Assembly (NCBI GenBank): GCA_026545225.1 | Contig: CM048845.1 | Location: 105,582,033-105,646,032, forward strand | DNA from: Cornus controversa | Taxonomy: Eukaryota > Streptophyta > Magnoliopsida > Cornales > Cornaceae | DNA length: 64,000 bases | Reading direction: 5' to 3' | In this document: positions 24,849 to 36,270 of the stretch, one piece after another | Position numbering within the stretch: position 1 is the first letter of the stretch | How the letters are laid out: each line of letters starts with the position of its first letter | Notes under the pieces: model-generated | Told to the model about the DNA's origin: nothing | Databases searched by the model: none | The model's input: only the letters and a program-made list of their open reading frames with translations | Translations under genes and position numbers: made by a program

Positions 24849-25540
24849 GGGCAGAATGAAAATGTTTCTTAATTGGTTTCATGCAGAATAGCTATTAATA
24901 TTCATGGAAAGCCTAATTAATTTCTTCTGCAGTAGTAAATGTCAATATTCATTCATTCCTATTTTTTTGGAGGTTCTTTTTTATTTATTTCTTTTAGGTT
25001 TATTCAGTCATTCCTATTGTGAATACTAGTTGATCAGGTGAATATATAACTGAGTCAGAACATTCTTAGACTATAATTTAATTTTTTCATTAGGTTATTT
25101 AATAAAAACTATATTAGGTCAATTTCTACCAGAGAATTAAATAAAATATTGTTTGGATAAATTTCTTGCAGCTCACAAAGAAACAAAAAGTTCTACTATA
25201 ATTTAGGTCAGCCATTGAGAACATTTGCTTCAACCCTGCTTGAGGTCAGTCTCCAAAAAATTCTCCAGAATTAAATTAAATTGATACATAGTTTATATAA
25301 TATATATGGACCATACTATTTAGACAGAATTATCAGACCTACACTTTTACATTCATTGAATGCATGTGATAAGTCTCATCACATGCACTCACCACATGTA
25401 TCTTATAGATGAGAAAGTATAAGTCTAACAATTCTGTTTAACAATTCTACCTACTTATCATTTTCCACCATATATATGTATATATCGGGACCAGTCAAGT
25501 GGGAGATGGAAAATAAAAGGATGTAGGAGTACCCTGACTT
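24646..25540. other. 3' flank of the HLH/ACT gene; no further gene
   Basis: A T-rich 3' UTR (TTTTTTCTTC runs) is followed by AT-rich DNA with a (TA)n(GA)n tract at 24818-24848. No coding region seen. Confidence 0.55.
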
Positions 25541-26356
25541 ATATGCATTAGGGGTGCAACTCAACCCAAGCTAACCAACCCTAACCCAACCTATCCTTAA
25601 ATTTTTTAGTTTGAGTTGAATTCGGGTTTGCAACTCAGACTGAGATTTTAGGTTACCATTATGATTTTATCAAATAATCATCCCGTACAACATTGACTTC
25701 ATGAAACTTATAGATTATTTTCTCATTCTTTTATGTGTTTGGAATGCACATCATCTACCACTAAACATAATTATTGTAAAGACTAAAAGGAACAACGATA
25801 ACTAATTCACAATTAAAAAAATTAAAAATATTGGCCAATACATCTTATGACATAATAACTAATGGACCATTGACTAAACCAACCTAACCATAATTTGAAA
25901 TAATTAATGTATATTTAAAATAAAAATAATAAAATTAGAATTTGAGTTCGGATTCGGGTTCGGGTTCGGGTTGGACTTGAGTTGAGGTCCTATCAACTTG
26001 AGTCCAACCCAAATGAATTCGGGTTGGGCTCGAGACAATAGGACCTAAACCCAAGTCCAACCCTAATTGAATTCGGGTTGAGATTTTTCAATCTAAGTCC
26101 AACCCTAATTGTAAAAAGGTTGTCCAAGCTCGCGAAAAATCGAGCTAGGCTTGAGTTGAATTCAAGTTGACCGATCCTGAATGAATTCGGGTTGGGCTCG
26201 AGTTGATAGGACCTCAATTCAAGTCCAACCCTAATTGAATTCAGGTTAAGATTTTTCAATCCAAGACCAACCCTAATTGTAAAAAAGTTGCACAAGTTCA
26301 TGAAAAATTGAACTGGGCTTAAGTTGATCAATCCAAGTTGTACCCCCACTATGCAT
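25541..26356. mobile_element. Non-autonomous hAT-type element with GGGTT(C/G) sub-repeats and 8-bp TSD
   Basis: The element is 25549-26348 (800 bp). The left end is TAGGGGTGCAACT and the inverted right end TGGGGGTACAACT (11 of 13 match). It is flanked by ATATGCAT (25541-25548) and CTATGCAT (26349-26356), an 8-bp duplication with one mismatch, as expected for hAT transposons. The interior has many short sub-repeats: CCAACCCTAA(C/T) on the left, GGGTTCGGGTTCGGGTT at about 25955-25973, and repeated TTGAATTCGGGTT / AAGTCCAACCCTAATTG on the right. No transposase. An open minus frame across 25993-26349 only reflects these repeats. Confidence 0.82.
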
Positions 26357-27904
26357 GAAGATAATATTTAATTAACCACTATTTATCACATGAAGTATGG
26401 TAGTGAGTAACTATTTTAATTTCCATGTGAACAAGTAGTGTCACAAAAGTATAAAGGAAATTTGACATGACATCTAAAAGTAAAGGTATAATTGCAAAAT
26501 TAATGGTAAAAACAAACTCAACATTTCTCTAGCATGGTAACAGTTTCAAACTAAACTTTTTAAATCAAATTTTATATTGAAAATATAAGGATATATTATA
26601 AGTGAACATTGTAATGGTTTCATGGATATTTTAGTAATGTCTAGCACTTTCCGGGATAATAAACAAACCTGTAATCCTTTGAACCTAGCTTTGTACACGT
26701 AGATAATTATGGAGTAACTATTAGTAGTTTATATAGAGCTAGCCTTCTTTACAAATGTTTTAAAAATATATATTTTTTAATTTATTTTCAAAATCTTGTT
26801 TCCAAATGGTAATTAACCATAATTTATCTTTTTAATGTGTGTGCAAAAATTGATTTGTCACAAGTGAAATAAAGTGCCAAAAAAAGCTAAATACTATCAT
26901 ATATACTTTATTCTCAACAAGACCCAATTAGATAAGCATACATAACACCGTTTGGTACGAGGGATATAAATTTGTATGGATGGAAAGAAGAGGGAGAGGG
27001 ATGGATGAGATGTCCCTAGAAAAGGAATGGTGTTCGTCATCCCTCTTTTGTTTGGTTGGTTGGATAGAAGAGAAGTAAATAGATAGTATTATTATTTTAT
27101 TAATAAAAAATATATATTGTACTAATATACAAAGCTCCCGCTTGAGTAGAGTATGAGAAATGTGAATATTGGCAAGTCTTAAATAATAAATTACAACACT
27201 AAAACGAAGCATAATGGAAATAAGCCCTTAGAAGATTTAAGGGTATTAGAATAATTTCATATAAGCAACTAAGGTTACTTTTGTCTTTCCAATAATTGCA
27301 AGGGTAAAACAATCAAGAACTTTATACATGTAAAATTGTTGAAATAAGCATTTTTCGTCATTGACTCTTAAATGAAAGGAGGTTTATATTATTAACATAC
27401 AAATCTCAATAGACATCAGTATAATTTTACAAATCGAATAACTAGTTTGTCCGTGTGTTTTGATAAACCTCAAAGGACCTCATTGCAATTTTTCAGAAAG
27501 AAAAAACTATTGGCCATGCCTTTACAAAATATTGTAGCTGGAAAAAACTGTTCAAAGAGGGATCTCTAAGCCCAACAAAAAGGAGCCCGTGGCTCAACAA
27601 ACCTGGATTAATGCAACAAAAGAAGGGCCCAAGCCCAATCTGAGACTACTATTGATATTAAGTTCAGTTCATAAACCAGCTCTAGTTCTCCATGAACTGG
27701 TCCATCTATTTGCAGACTAAACACAACTGATAGTAATAAAAATCTTTGTGTATAGTTTTATTTCCTCACGATTAAGCGCACATAGTGCACTAATGATCTT
27801 TGTGCAAACTTTGATTTCATGAAAATGATAGGTTTGATGATAAAAATTAATGCTTGCCTTTCCGGGTAAATGCTGTACAAAAAAAACCAGCTTGTTTATA
27901 TATA
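26357..27904. other. Gene-free spacer with a MITE fragment
   Basis: AT-rich DNA without a recognisable gene. About 26947-27080 resembles the left end of the MITE candidate at 20565. The remainder is unclassified. Confidence 0.45.
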
Positions 27905-28274
27905 TATATATATATAAAGCACGTGCGATGCACGTTGATTAAAAATAAATTAAAATTTTATTATAACACCTAAAACATTCAAAACTATTATAACACATTC
28001 AAATAATTAATTAAAATACTCAAAACTATTTTGATTATGTAACTTTGGTAATATAAACTCACTTGTTGAAAAAAAAAAAAACCTATAAGTTAACTATTAT
28101 TCATATGAAAAATATAAGAAATCAAAAGGCATAATTCTAACAATCTTAAATAATCTATTATTCTTTTTATATTTCTGAGTTCTTATTCAAATAAATCATT
28201 CTCAAGTGAAACTTCTTTGATAGCTGCCTCCACAAAACTATTTTTGACTACGTCATTTTTACTGTTGCATGTCT

Positions 28275-28770
28275 ATCTTGATTAGGGGTGCACAAAGAAC
28301 CGTCGGAACCGGAATCGAGGGGAACCGTACCGAACCGTGGCTACGGTTCCGGTTTCGGTTCCTAAAATTAGGAATCGTTACCCACGGTTCCGGTTCCGGT
28401 TCCAGGACCAGTAGAACCGTACCGGAACCGGAACCGTTGGGGGTAACGGTTCCTTGGAACCGAACCGGAACCGAAACCGGAACCATTTTATATTAAATAT
28501 GTGTATATATATATATAATATAACAACTATATAATATATATATATATATATACATTACATATAATAATTATATATAATGTATATATATTATGTATAGTAA
28601 TTATATTATAATATAATTATTATATATAATATATGATAATATAATTATTATACATAATATATATACATTATATATAATTATTATATGTAATGTATATATA
28701 TCTATAATATAATATAATAATTATATATATAGGGTGCCATTTTTAGATTGTAGGTCTCACATTTATTTAA

Positions 28771-28805
<35 letters not shown>

Positions 28806-29009
28806 TATTTTCAAGCTTCATTAAAAAAAAAAAATCCTAAAGAACCGCAATTCGGAACCGGAACTGTACCGAGAACCGCGGTATGGTTCCTCACGATTCC
28901 AACCCTTAACGGTTCTGGTTCCGGTTCCGAAAATCAGGAACCGTTGGTAACGGTTCCGGTTCCACCAAGAACCGTAAGGAACCGTACCGTGTGCACCCCT
29001 AATCTTGAT
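28275..29009. mobile_element. Non-autonomous hAT-type element with GGTTCC arrays and perfect 8-bp TSD
   Basis: The element is 28283-29001 (719 bp). The ends are TAGGGGTGCACA and the inverted TAGGGGTGCACA (perfect 12-bp TIRs). The target duplication ATCTTGAT is identical at 28275-28282 and 29002-29009. Both subterminal regions are arrays of GGTTCC/GGAACC hexamers (for example CGGTTCCGGTTCCGGTTCC at about 28385-28403). The centre (28500-28800) is nearly pure AT with TATATAAT motifs. No transposase. It is inserted into Helitron A and therefore younger than it. Confidence 0.92.
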
Positions 29010-29389
29010 CATAAAAAGAAACGATTTTCCTTTACAACTTGTCACTTTGTCGTAAAATTCATTCATCTCCTCGTCCTACAAAAAGAACAAATTTATTTTA
29101 GTAATATTGATACATTTCAAATGAATTATTTTATTCATAAATTTTATAAGTAAGGAAAAAAGTATTACCTGACTAGCTCATCTAGTGAACAATTTATTAA
29201 TGATCGGCAATCATCAAATATTGTTATATATGTATTATTTGCTATATCTTTGACTCAAAATTGCATCATAAATCTGCATAAATGAGTATATTTCATTGAT
29301 ACATAATAATAATAATAAAGAATGATATATTTGTCATATTGTAAATTTAAAAAAAAAAAAATAGATTGTTAATTTAAAGATATAATAAT

Positions 29390-30490
29390 ACATTTGACAA
29401 CATTTAGCGTCTTTTGTTTTGCAATTAGTAAAACTGAATCCATCCTTTTCGTACTTCAATTTTCTTCTTGCATTGCTTACATGTATTGTACCATGGTTCA
29501 GATGCATTTTTAATCTCTATAATTCTTGCTTCAAAAAAGTAATGTGTTTTCTGCAAATTGAGTTACAAAATATATTTTTTAACAAAAATTAATTAGAATC
29601 ATGTGATATAATAAAGAAAAATTAAATGAATATATAAAATACTAATAATAATTTAATATCTTGAATGCCATTGCAGATTTTCCAATTATGTCTTCAAGTG
29701 AAAATTTCTCAGCCTCTTCGAATAATTAATATTTTGAACTTGAAATGAGAGCATCTATATCTTTGCCATTTACGTTTTCTTCAAAGCTTTCAAAGCATAA
29801 TAAATTATTGGAACAATATGTTGTTGATATATACAAATATACAGACACACAATCATTAATTAGACCTTATTATGGGTTTCATGAATAAAGAAAATTATAA
29901 TTTTTGTTTATTTTCTGTTTGATTTTTTAACTATTGAAAGTGGATTTGCTTCCACCAACCATGTCATACCAGTTATGATATTCTTTAAGTAAAATAAATA
30001 ATTAGAGCCTAATGTAAGTAAGAAGAAATAAATTACTTGACTCTGTCAATTTCAATGTTAATTTGTAATGTAAATCCTGGTTATGTTTGAAGACCCAAAC
30101 CTAAAATATGATATTATTATTTTTATTTTATGTTCATTTATACATAATAAAAAATATAAAGTGAATAATTTCAATGTTGTGTGATAAGTTATATTTGAAT
30201 GTGTTGATTGACAAATATGTAACTGTGATAATAGATCTTTCGTTTATTAGCTTCATTATCAAATTTTATTCATTCTCAGCAAAATCGTCCCACAATGTCA
30301 AAGTACTTGAACTGTTATAAAAAAATAATTAGTTCAATAATTTATAATGGTAATTATGAGCATTTATGTAGTGTTGTAATGATGTAACTCATGTATATTA
30401 TAATGATATCCCGCAATTTGATATTCATCAATTGTTCTTCTTAGCCATGTTGAATGCAGGATATGTTTTAATAATGATTCCCAAAGCATC
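29390..30490 (-). pseudogene. RPA70-like single-strand DNA-binding protein remnant inside Helitron A
   Basis: Read on the minus strand, three pieces resemble replication protein A large-subunit relatives carried by plant Helitrons. TLWDDFAENE lies at about 30270-30299 (the TLWxxFA motif of the OB folds). SSKY followed by a stop, then LFEEAEKFSLEDIIGKSA, lies at about 29665-29745. EPWYNTCKQCKKKI then, after a frameshift, KYEKDGFSFTNCKTKDAK lies at about 29400-29500 (the C-terminal zinc-ribbon WYxxCxxC..C pattern). DALGIIIKTYPAFN near 30440-30490 may be another piece. Stops, frameshifts and gaps show it is dead. Assignment rests on these short motifs. Confidence 0.6.
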
Positions 30491-30924
30491 TAGCGAGAGT
30501 AAAAATTAAACTTATAGATTTATATATAAGAGAAAATATATATAAAGAGAGTAAAGAGTTAAAAGAAAACAAACCTATAGTTTTTTTTCCGTCAATGTAC
30601 TTGTTCAAGTCCTTGAAGTCCACAAAATTATATTTTATTTTCTAAACTTACAATTTCAAGCACCTCTCATATGAATTTTATCTTAGATAATAATTTTATA
30701 AGTTTTACCATATAGCTTTAATTTTATATTAGTATATTATTTCACCATCAAAATAATAAAAGGTCAAAGATATATGTATATATATATACACACACACTAT
30801 TACTGAAACTACAAAGAGGTTCAAAAGTTTCAGTAAATTTTTTATTTTTATAATGCATTCTTATTTTTTATACTAATATATTTATTCTAATAAATACATA
30901 GAAACATAATATTTTCATAATTTG

Positions 30925-31525
30925 GTGTTCTTTTCTGATTCTATTTATTATTTGTCTCACACATTATCCCTAATAAAAACTCTTCTTATTTTAGAAAAAA
31001 AATTTATATATTATAATTCATACTTTTATAAATTTTCTAATTCTATTTATTCTTTCTCTTACACTTCACTCCTAACAAAAAATCTTCCTATTTTTAAAAT
31101 TTAAATAATTTGATTAGAAAAAATAATTTACAGAGTTTCAACTCATTTAATTTAATCGAAATTCTTTTTTTCCCCTTAAATGTCTAAAGAATTTCAAATC
31201 CATTTAGAGTGGCTTAATTAGGTTAAAATTCCAATTTAGCTCAGATTTCATCCCTAACACAAATTCTTCCTATTTCAAAAAAAATAAATAAATAAAATTT
31301 TAATTCATATTTTTATAACTTTTCTAATTCTATTTATTCTTTCTCTCACTCTTCATCCCTAGCACATCATCTTTTTATTTTTATTTCTAATTCTATTTAT
31401 TCTCTCACTAACTTCATTCCTAACACATACTGCTAAAATATAATATTATTTAAATAAGTATTTTTTTTTAATTTTATTTCTTCACTCTCTAACTTCATCC
31501 TTAACAGAAACTCCTAAAATATAAT
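30925..31525. repeat. Degenerate tandem array inside Helitron A
   Basis: Four to six diverged copies of a unit of about 60-150 bp contain TTCTAATTCTATTTATTCTT followed by TCTCACACTTCATCCCTAAC and A(A/C)AAATTCTTCCTATTT. Starts near 30935, 31035, 31325, 31385 and 31470. Spacing is irregular. Confidence 0.6.
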
Positions 31526-32204
31526 ATTATTTATTACACATCCATTATCAATTATATATCTCTAAGTGCATTATGCATATAAATCCTATCATGTTCATTA
31601 TGCATATAAAATTTAATCATTTTCTGTTAGAATTAATTTTCTGAGCTTGGCACAAAAAATCTACACCAAATACGATTATATTATAGGCTGATTATCTATG
31701 ATTAAATTTGTGTCCTATTTATTAATCAAATATTCAATTCGATAACATAACTCATTACAGACGTAATTTTTTATTAAAAAACTTTGATTCAAAAGCTAAT
31801 AGCAAACAATGAGTAGAAAAAAAAAACATGAAAGCCGAAACGAAACCGAATCAAATGGTTGTTGATGAGATCTGAGAGGAAGTTGGGAGCGGAGAGGAAG
31901 AATGAAGAGTCGTAACCGAGAGAAAGAGTGATTTTATAGGTGTTTAGGATTTTGTGGGTTATAATAATATTTTTTTAAAATTTAGAAATAAAAAGAAAGT
32001 GTCTTGTTTGGGAAAGGGTTTTGCATGGGAAATTCTATTTTTGGAGAGTCATAGCAAAAGAAAAGGGTTTGCTTGTGTAATTCTATTTTTTTAATTTCAA
32101 AATAAAAAAGAAAAGGATTTTTCTTGAGTAATTCTATTTTTTTGATTTAAAAATAAAAATATAGTGTACTAAAACTAAAAAATCCCTTTGTACTTTTAAT
32201 AGTA

Positions 32205-33090
32205 CTAGTTTAAAGCACATGCGATGCACGTTGATTAAAAATAAATTAAAATTTGTTTCTGATATATTAATCAGATATTCAATTTGATAACATGACTCAT
32301 TACAAACATAATTTTTTATTAAAAAATTTTGATTTCAAAAGCTAATAGCAAATAATGAGTAGAAAAAAAAGAAGCCAAAGAAAATAACTCACATGTAAGC
32401 TTAGACGAAACCTAATCGAATGGTTGTTGATGAGATCTGGGAGGAAGCTAAGAGTCGTGTTGATGAGAGCTGAGAGGAAGAGTGATTTTATAGGTGTTTA
32501 GGGTTTTATGGGTTATTATTCTATTTTTAAAAATTTAGAAATAAAAAGAAATGGATTTGCTTGGAAAAGGGTTTTGCATGGGTAGTTCTATTTTTAGAGA
32601 GTTGTAGCTGAGAGAAAGGGTGATTTTATGGGTTTATGGTTTTGTTTGGCTAATTCTATTTTTTTAATTTAAAAATAAAAAAGAAAAGGGATAAGTGATT
32701 TTAGGTCTTTAGGATTTTGCGGGTTATAATTCTATTTTTTTAAATTTAGAAATAAAAATAAAGGGCTTTGCTTGGGAAATGGTTTTGCTTGGGTAATTCT
32801 ATTTTTTTAATTTAAAAATAAAAAAGGAAAGGGTTTTGCTTTTTTTAATTTAGAAATTATAAATAAAAGGAAAGGGTTTTGCTTGGAAAAGGATTTTACT
32901 TGGGTAATTCTATTTTTTTAATTTCAAAATGAAAAAGGAAAGAGTTTTGTTTGGGTAATTCTATTTTTTTTAATTTCAAAATAAAAAAGGAAAATGGTTT
33001 TGCTTGGGTAATTCTATTTTTTTAATTTAAAAATAAAAAAATTGTGTACTGAAACGAAAAAAATCATTTATACTTTTAATAGTAGTAGTA
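32205..33090 (-). mobile_element. Helitron B, short non-autonomous derivative in tandem with Helitron A
   Basis: The minus-strand 3' end is canonical: hairpin ACGTGC-ATC-GCATGT (plus 32215-32229), then GCTTTAAACTAG ending at 32205 (CTAG fits CTRR), followed by T. The 5' end at about 33070-33090 reads CTACTATTAAAAGTATAAATG. About 500 bp of its body matches the 5' half of Helitron A (for example CTCATTACAAACATAATTTT and GATGAGATCTGGGAGGAAG), but the RPA part is missing. Length is about 0.9 kb. Confidence 0.68.
32640..33045. repeat. Tandem array of TTTGCTTGGGTAATTC units in Helitron B
   Basis: A unit of about 60 bp, GGGTTTTGCTTGGGTAATTC followed by TATTTTTTTAATTTAAAAAT and AAAAAAGGAAA, recurs five to six times. 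Diverged copies also occur at 31930-32160 in Helitron A. Confidence 0.7.
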
Positions 33091-34216
33091 GTATATATAT
33101 ATAAAGATGGAAAAGAAATTTTGAAATGGAATAGAATTAACCATATATATTGTTATGAAATTGAACACCGTATGCATTTCCGTTTTCTATTAATTACAAA
33201 TTGTGCAAATTTAGATTAAAATTTAAACTAAATTTTTTCTAATTTCAAATTTAAGGTATCAATTCAATACTCCAAACGTAACTACAAAACATTGGCCCTC
33301 GTATTTGAGGGAATCAAATGGAATATCTATGTTTATATGGTACAAGAACACTTATTAATTCCATCCACCAGAACCCTAATAATCATATCCTTATCATCCA
33401 CCTAATGTTTGTGCCATTTACCTTTTCGCTAAGTAAATGCATTTCTTCCGATGTCAACCTTTGATTAAAGTATGGTTGATCCTTTTCATCCTTATTGTGT
33501 CTAGTCAAGGTGTTTGTATCTGTTGAATGAGGTAAGACCCACAAATTCAATTTTATCTCATAGGATGTATGCTAGTACCATTGACTATATCACCTCATCA
33601 TAATTTGAAATAATTAAGATATATTTAAAATAAAAATATATAAAAAATAAAATTCGAATTCGAATTCGGGTTGATAGAACCTCAACCTAAGTCCAACCCT
33701 AATTGAATTCGGGTCAAAAAATTTTAACCCAAACCTAACCCTAATTGTAAAAATAGTTGTCCAAACCTATGAAAAATTGGGCTGGGCTCGAGTTGGATTT
33801 ATGAGAGTACTGAATCGGCATTTTGAATTTGAAATTAAAGCAAATTTAGTTTAAATTTCAACTGAATTTTCTATAATACTAAATTCAAGACACTGATTCA
33901 GTACTCCAAACGCAACTACAGAAAATTAGTCCCCTATTGTTACGTACTTCACTGAATCAAATGGTATATGTTCTAGGAACACTTATTCCATCCACCAAAA
34001 CCCCAACTATCAAAATCCTTATCATCCACCTAATGTTGTGTCCTTTGCCTTGTCGCTAAGTAAATGTACGACCATCTTTTCTTCCTATGTCCACCTTTGA
34101 TTAATTTGTTTCATTTTTTACATTCTCATGGATCACTTATTGTGTCTAGTCAAGTTGTTTGTATCCGGTGAGTGCTTGAGGCGGGACTCACAAATTCGAT
34201 TTTATCTCATCAACAC
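33091..34216. other. Gene-free spacer with a truncated hAT-type fragment
   Basis: No gene seen. About 33580-33805 (CATAATTTGAAATAATTAAG, GAATTCGGGTTGATAGAACC, AAGTCCAACCCTAATTGAAT, GGGCTGGGCTCGAGTTG) is a truncated relative of the 25549-26348 element without terminal repeats. A duplicated segment (TCCATCCACCA.AACCC.. TCCTTATCATCCACCTAATG) occurs near 33360-33415 and 33985-34035, in the same order. Confidence 0.55.
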
Positions 34217-35012
34217 TGTACACACAAATTTCGCGTCCGAAAACCTAGGAACGAAATTGAGTAACAAACAGTCAATTTTATTAATTTAAGAAAAATGGGT
34301 ACAATTCTCTGTGGTCGATTCTTTTACAACAAATAATCTTCCTCTGATTCAATCTCCTTGATGTTCGGTACAAGGGCTTCAAAAGCTTGTTCTTGAACCG
34401 GTAGTGACGAGCTTTCTTCAAAACTTCAGGATTGAGGAAGGCTTGACTGGATTTTCGATCGAGGGCTGATAGAGCTTGATCTCGAACGGTGGATTGAAGG
34501 TCTTCGGAGAAGAACGGCACTTGTGTGGCGTGCTTGATGCTTTTCGTCTTCAGAACTTTGAAGGTTGAAGGTCTTTGAAGTAAAACAGCACTTGTGTGAT
34601 GTGCTTGATGTTCTTCGTCTTCAGAACTTCGAGTGTTGGTTGAGGCAGAGGCTCGGCAGAGCTTTTGTGTTCTCTTGAACTCTTTGTCTCTGTGTTTTTC
34701 TGTCCTTCTGTCTGTCTCCTGAATGTGTAGGGTGACCTTGTATTTATAGGCAAAAGGGGTGGAGCTTTATTTTGGTAACTCCCCATTAATTGTGCCAACT
34801 TTCATAAAAAGAGATTTTGCCTCCTTTTATATGGAAATAAATTAAATTTAAATTTGAATTATCACACATGTGTTTTAAAGGCCTGAACCTTCACGATTTT
34901 GACACGTGTCTGTTGCTGAGACCCACAATCGTAGACTTAAATTGATCAAAAGTGTTTGACTTATTGACCAATCGGACGGTGATTAATCCATCATAAAATT
35001 TATGTGTCTACA
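34217..35012 (-). mobile_element. LTR of an LTR retrotransposon, probably a 3' LTR, minus strand
   Basis: On the minus strand it begins TGTAGACACATAAATTT (35012) and ends AAATTTGTGTGTACA (34217), 796 bp with TG..CA ends. Immediately upstream is a polypurine tract-like AAGTGGGGGCAATT (about 35013-35026), which marks it as the 3' LTR. A TATA box in CCTATAAATACAAGG lies at 34736-34750, with a transcribed region downstream. Flanking pentamers do not match, as expected if internal sequence follows on the right. Open frames inside it (34281-34520, 34550-34798) are not evidence of genes. Confidence 0.65.
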
Positions 35013-35108
35013 AATTGCCCCCACTTCAAGTCTCGCGCTATATTGAGCTTGTCACTTTTTTTTTTTTAGCGGGACTTGAAGTATTTAATTAAATTTTTTT
35101 TTTTGTCC

Positions 35109-35142
35109 AAGCAGAATTGGAAATTTGAGAATCCTATTAGAA

Positions 35143-35193
<51 letters not shown>

Positions 35194-35456
35194 TTTTTAA
35201 CAGAATTGGAAATTTGAGAATTCTATTAGAAATAGGATTTTTTTTTTCTTTTCCAAACAGAATTGGAAATTTGAGAATCCTATTAGAAATAAGATTTTTT
35301 TCCTTTTCCAAACAGAATTGGAAATTTGAGAATCCTATTAGAAATAGGATTTCTTTTTTTCCTTTTCCAAACAGAATTGGAAATTTGAGAATCCTATTAG
35401 AAATAGGATTTCTTTTTTTTCTTTTCCAAACAGAATTGGAAATTTGAGAATCCTAT
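35109..35456. repeat. Tandem array, about 57-60 bp unit, six copies
   Basis: The unit (A/C)CAGAATTGGAAATTTGAG followed by AATCCTATTAGAAATAGGAT and a T/C-rich spacer recurs six times. AATCCTATTAGAAATAGGAT forms a short hairpin. The first copy is separated from the rest by a (TA)n tract at 35150-35191. The unit length keeps frames open, so long ORFs on both strands are by-products. Confidence 0.88.
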
Positions 35457-35664
35457 GTCAACTAGGATTAATCCACCATTATATATTCACTTCAGACCCT
35501 TCACATCAAAGAATAATGGAGAGAAGTTCCACCAACTGAGAAGACTGAAAAAAAAGTTTCTTAAGCTGCTACCGAAAGAAACGTAGAAGAAGCTCACACC
35601 AAACAACCGTAAGTTTTTTTTTTTCTTTCTTTCTTTCTCTTCTTTTCCCTTTTTTTTTTTTTTT

Positions 35665-35885
35665 CAGCCGCCACTTCTTCTTCAAAATTTTTTTTTCTTC
35701 TCTCTTCCAGCAGCCATTTCTTCTTCATTTTTTTATTTTTTTTTTCTTCTTCTCTCTTCCAGCCGCCACTTCTTCTTCAATTTTTTTTCCTTCTTCTTCT
35801 CTCTTCCAGCCGCCACTTCTTCTTCATTTTTTTTTCTTCTTCTCTCTTCCAGCCGCCACTTCTTCTTCATTTTTTTTTTCTTCTC
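35665..35885. repeat. Tandem array, about 50-55 bp unit, five copies
   Basis: The unit TCTCTTCCAGCCGCCACTTC followed by TTCTTCA and a T-rich tract recurs five times, pyrimidine-rich throughout. Confidence 0.88.
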
Positions 35886-36270
35886 AAACAAAACAAAAAA
35901 TATATATATTGCTCATTATGGTGCCTACTAGTTTTGAACTTGAGACCTCATAGAGAATTAGTACAATGTCATACCATCTTTGTTGCACTACCCTATGTAT
36001 CACCAAACCCCTAAAAATAATATAACATGCAACTTCAATTTTTATTTATTTTTCTTTTTTTTTTCACGTGCTGACTTTTTTTTTTTTACAGAAACTTGGA
36101 AACCAACTGATTTAAGGGAAGAGACTTCAGCCACATAGGTATTTATTTATTTTATTTTAAATAAATAAATAAAAATTTCTCTTGTAGTATGTCTTTGTAA
36201 CATAAATTTGCAGACTAAAATGTGCACTTGTGTAACAATCTCAAAAAAATGTGACCGCGGTTTGCACAAG

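Larger units (their letters stand above)
27905..32204 (-). mobile_element. Helitron A, decayed, carrying an RPA70-like remnant
   Basis: Oriented on the minus strand. The 3' terminal hairpin is at 27921-27935 (ACGTGC-ATC-GCACGT on the minus strand), followed by GCTTTA and a (TA)n run that has replaced the expected CTRR end. The 5' end, at about 32190-32204 (minus TACTATTAAAAGTAC), resembles common plant Helitron starts. The left 40 bp and the right 500 bp are repeated in Helitron B. An RPA70-like gene, a usual Helitron passenger, is still visible at 29390-30490. No Rep/helicase coding remains. A hAT-type element is nested at 28283-29001. Confidence 0.7.

Noticed and set aside
25955..25973. GGGTTCGGGTT run as interstitial telomeric repeat
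   Set aside because: The unit is not TTTAGGG and belongs to the hAT-type sub-repeat pattern.
25993..26349. 118-codon minus frame
   Set aside because: Its periodicity follows the GGGTTCGG-type sub-repeats of the hAT-type element.
28259..28496. Gly/Ser/Glu-Pro repeat ORFs on both strands
   Set aside because: They are translations of the GGTTCC hexamer array of the hAT-type element.
34281..34798. Two hydrophilic minus frames
   Set aside because: They fall inside the transcribed part of the LTR; no conserved domain.
35076..35447. Ile/Arg/Phe repeat frames on both strands
   Set aside because: By-product of a tandem array with a unit length close to a multiple of three.
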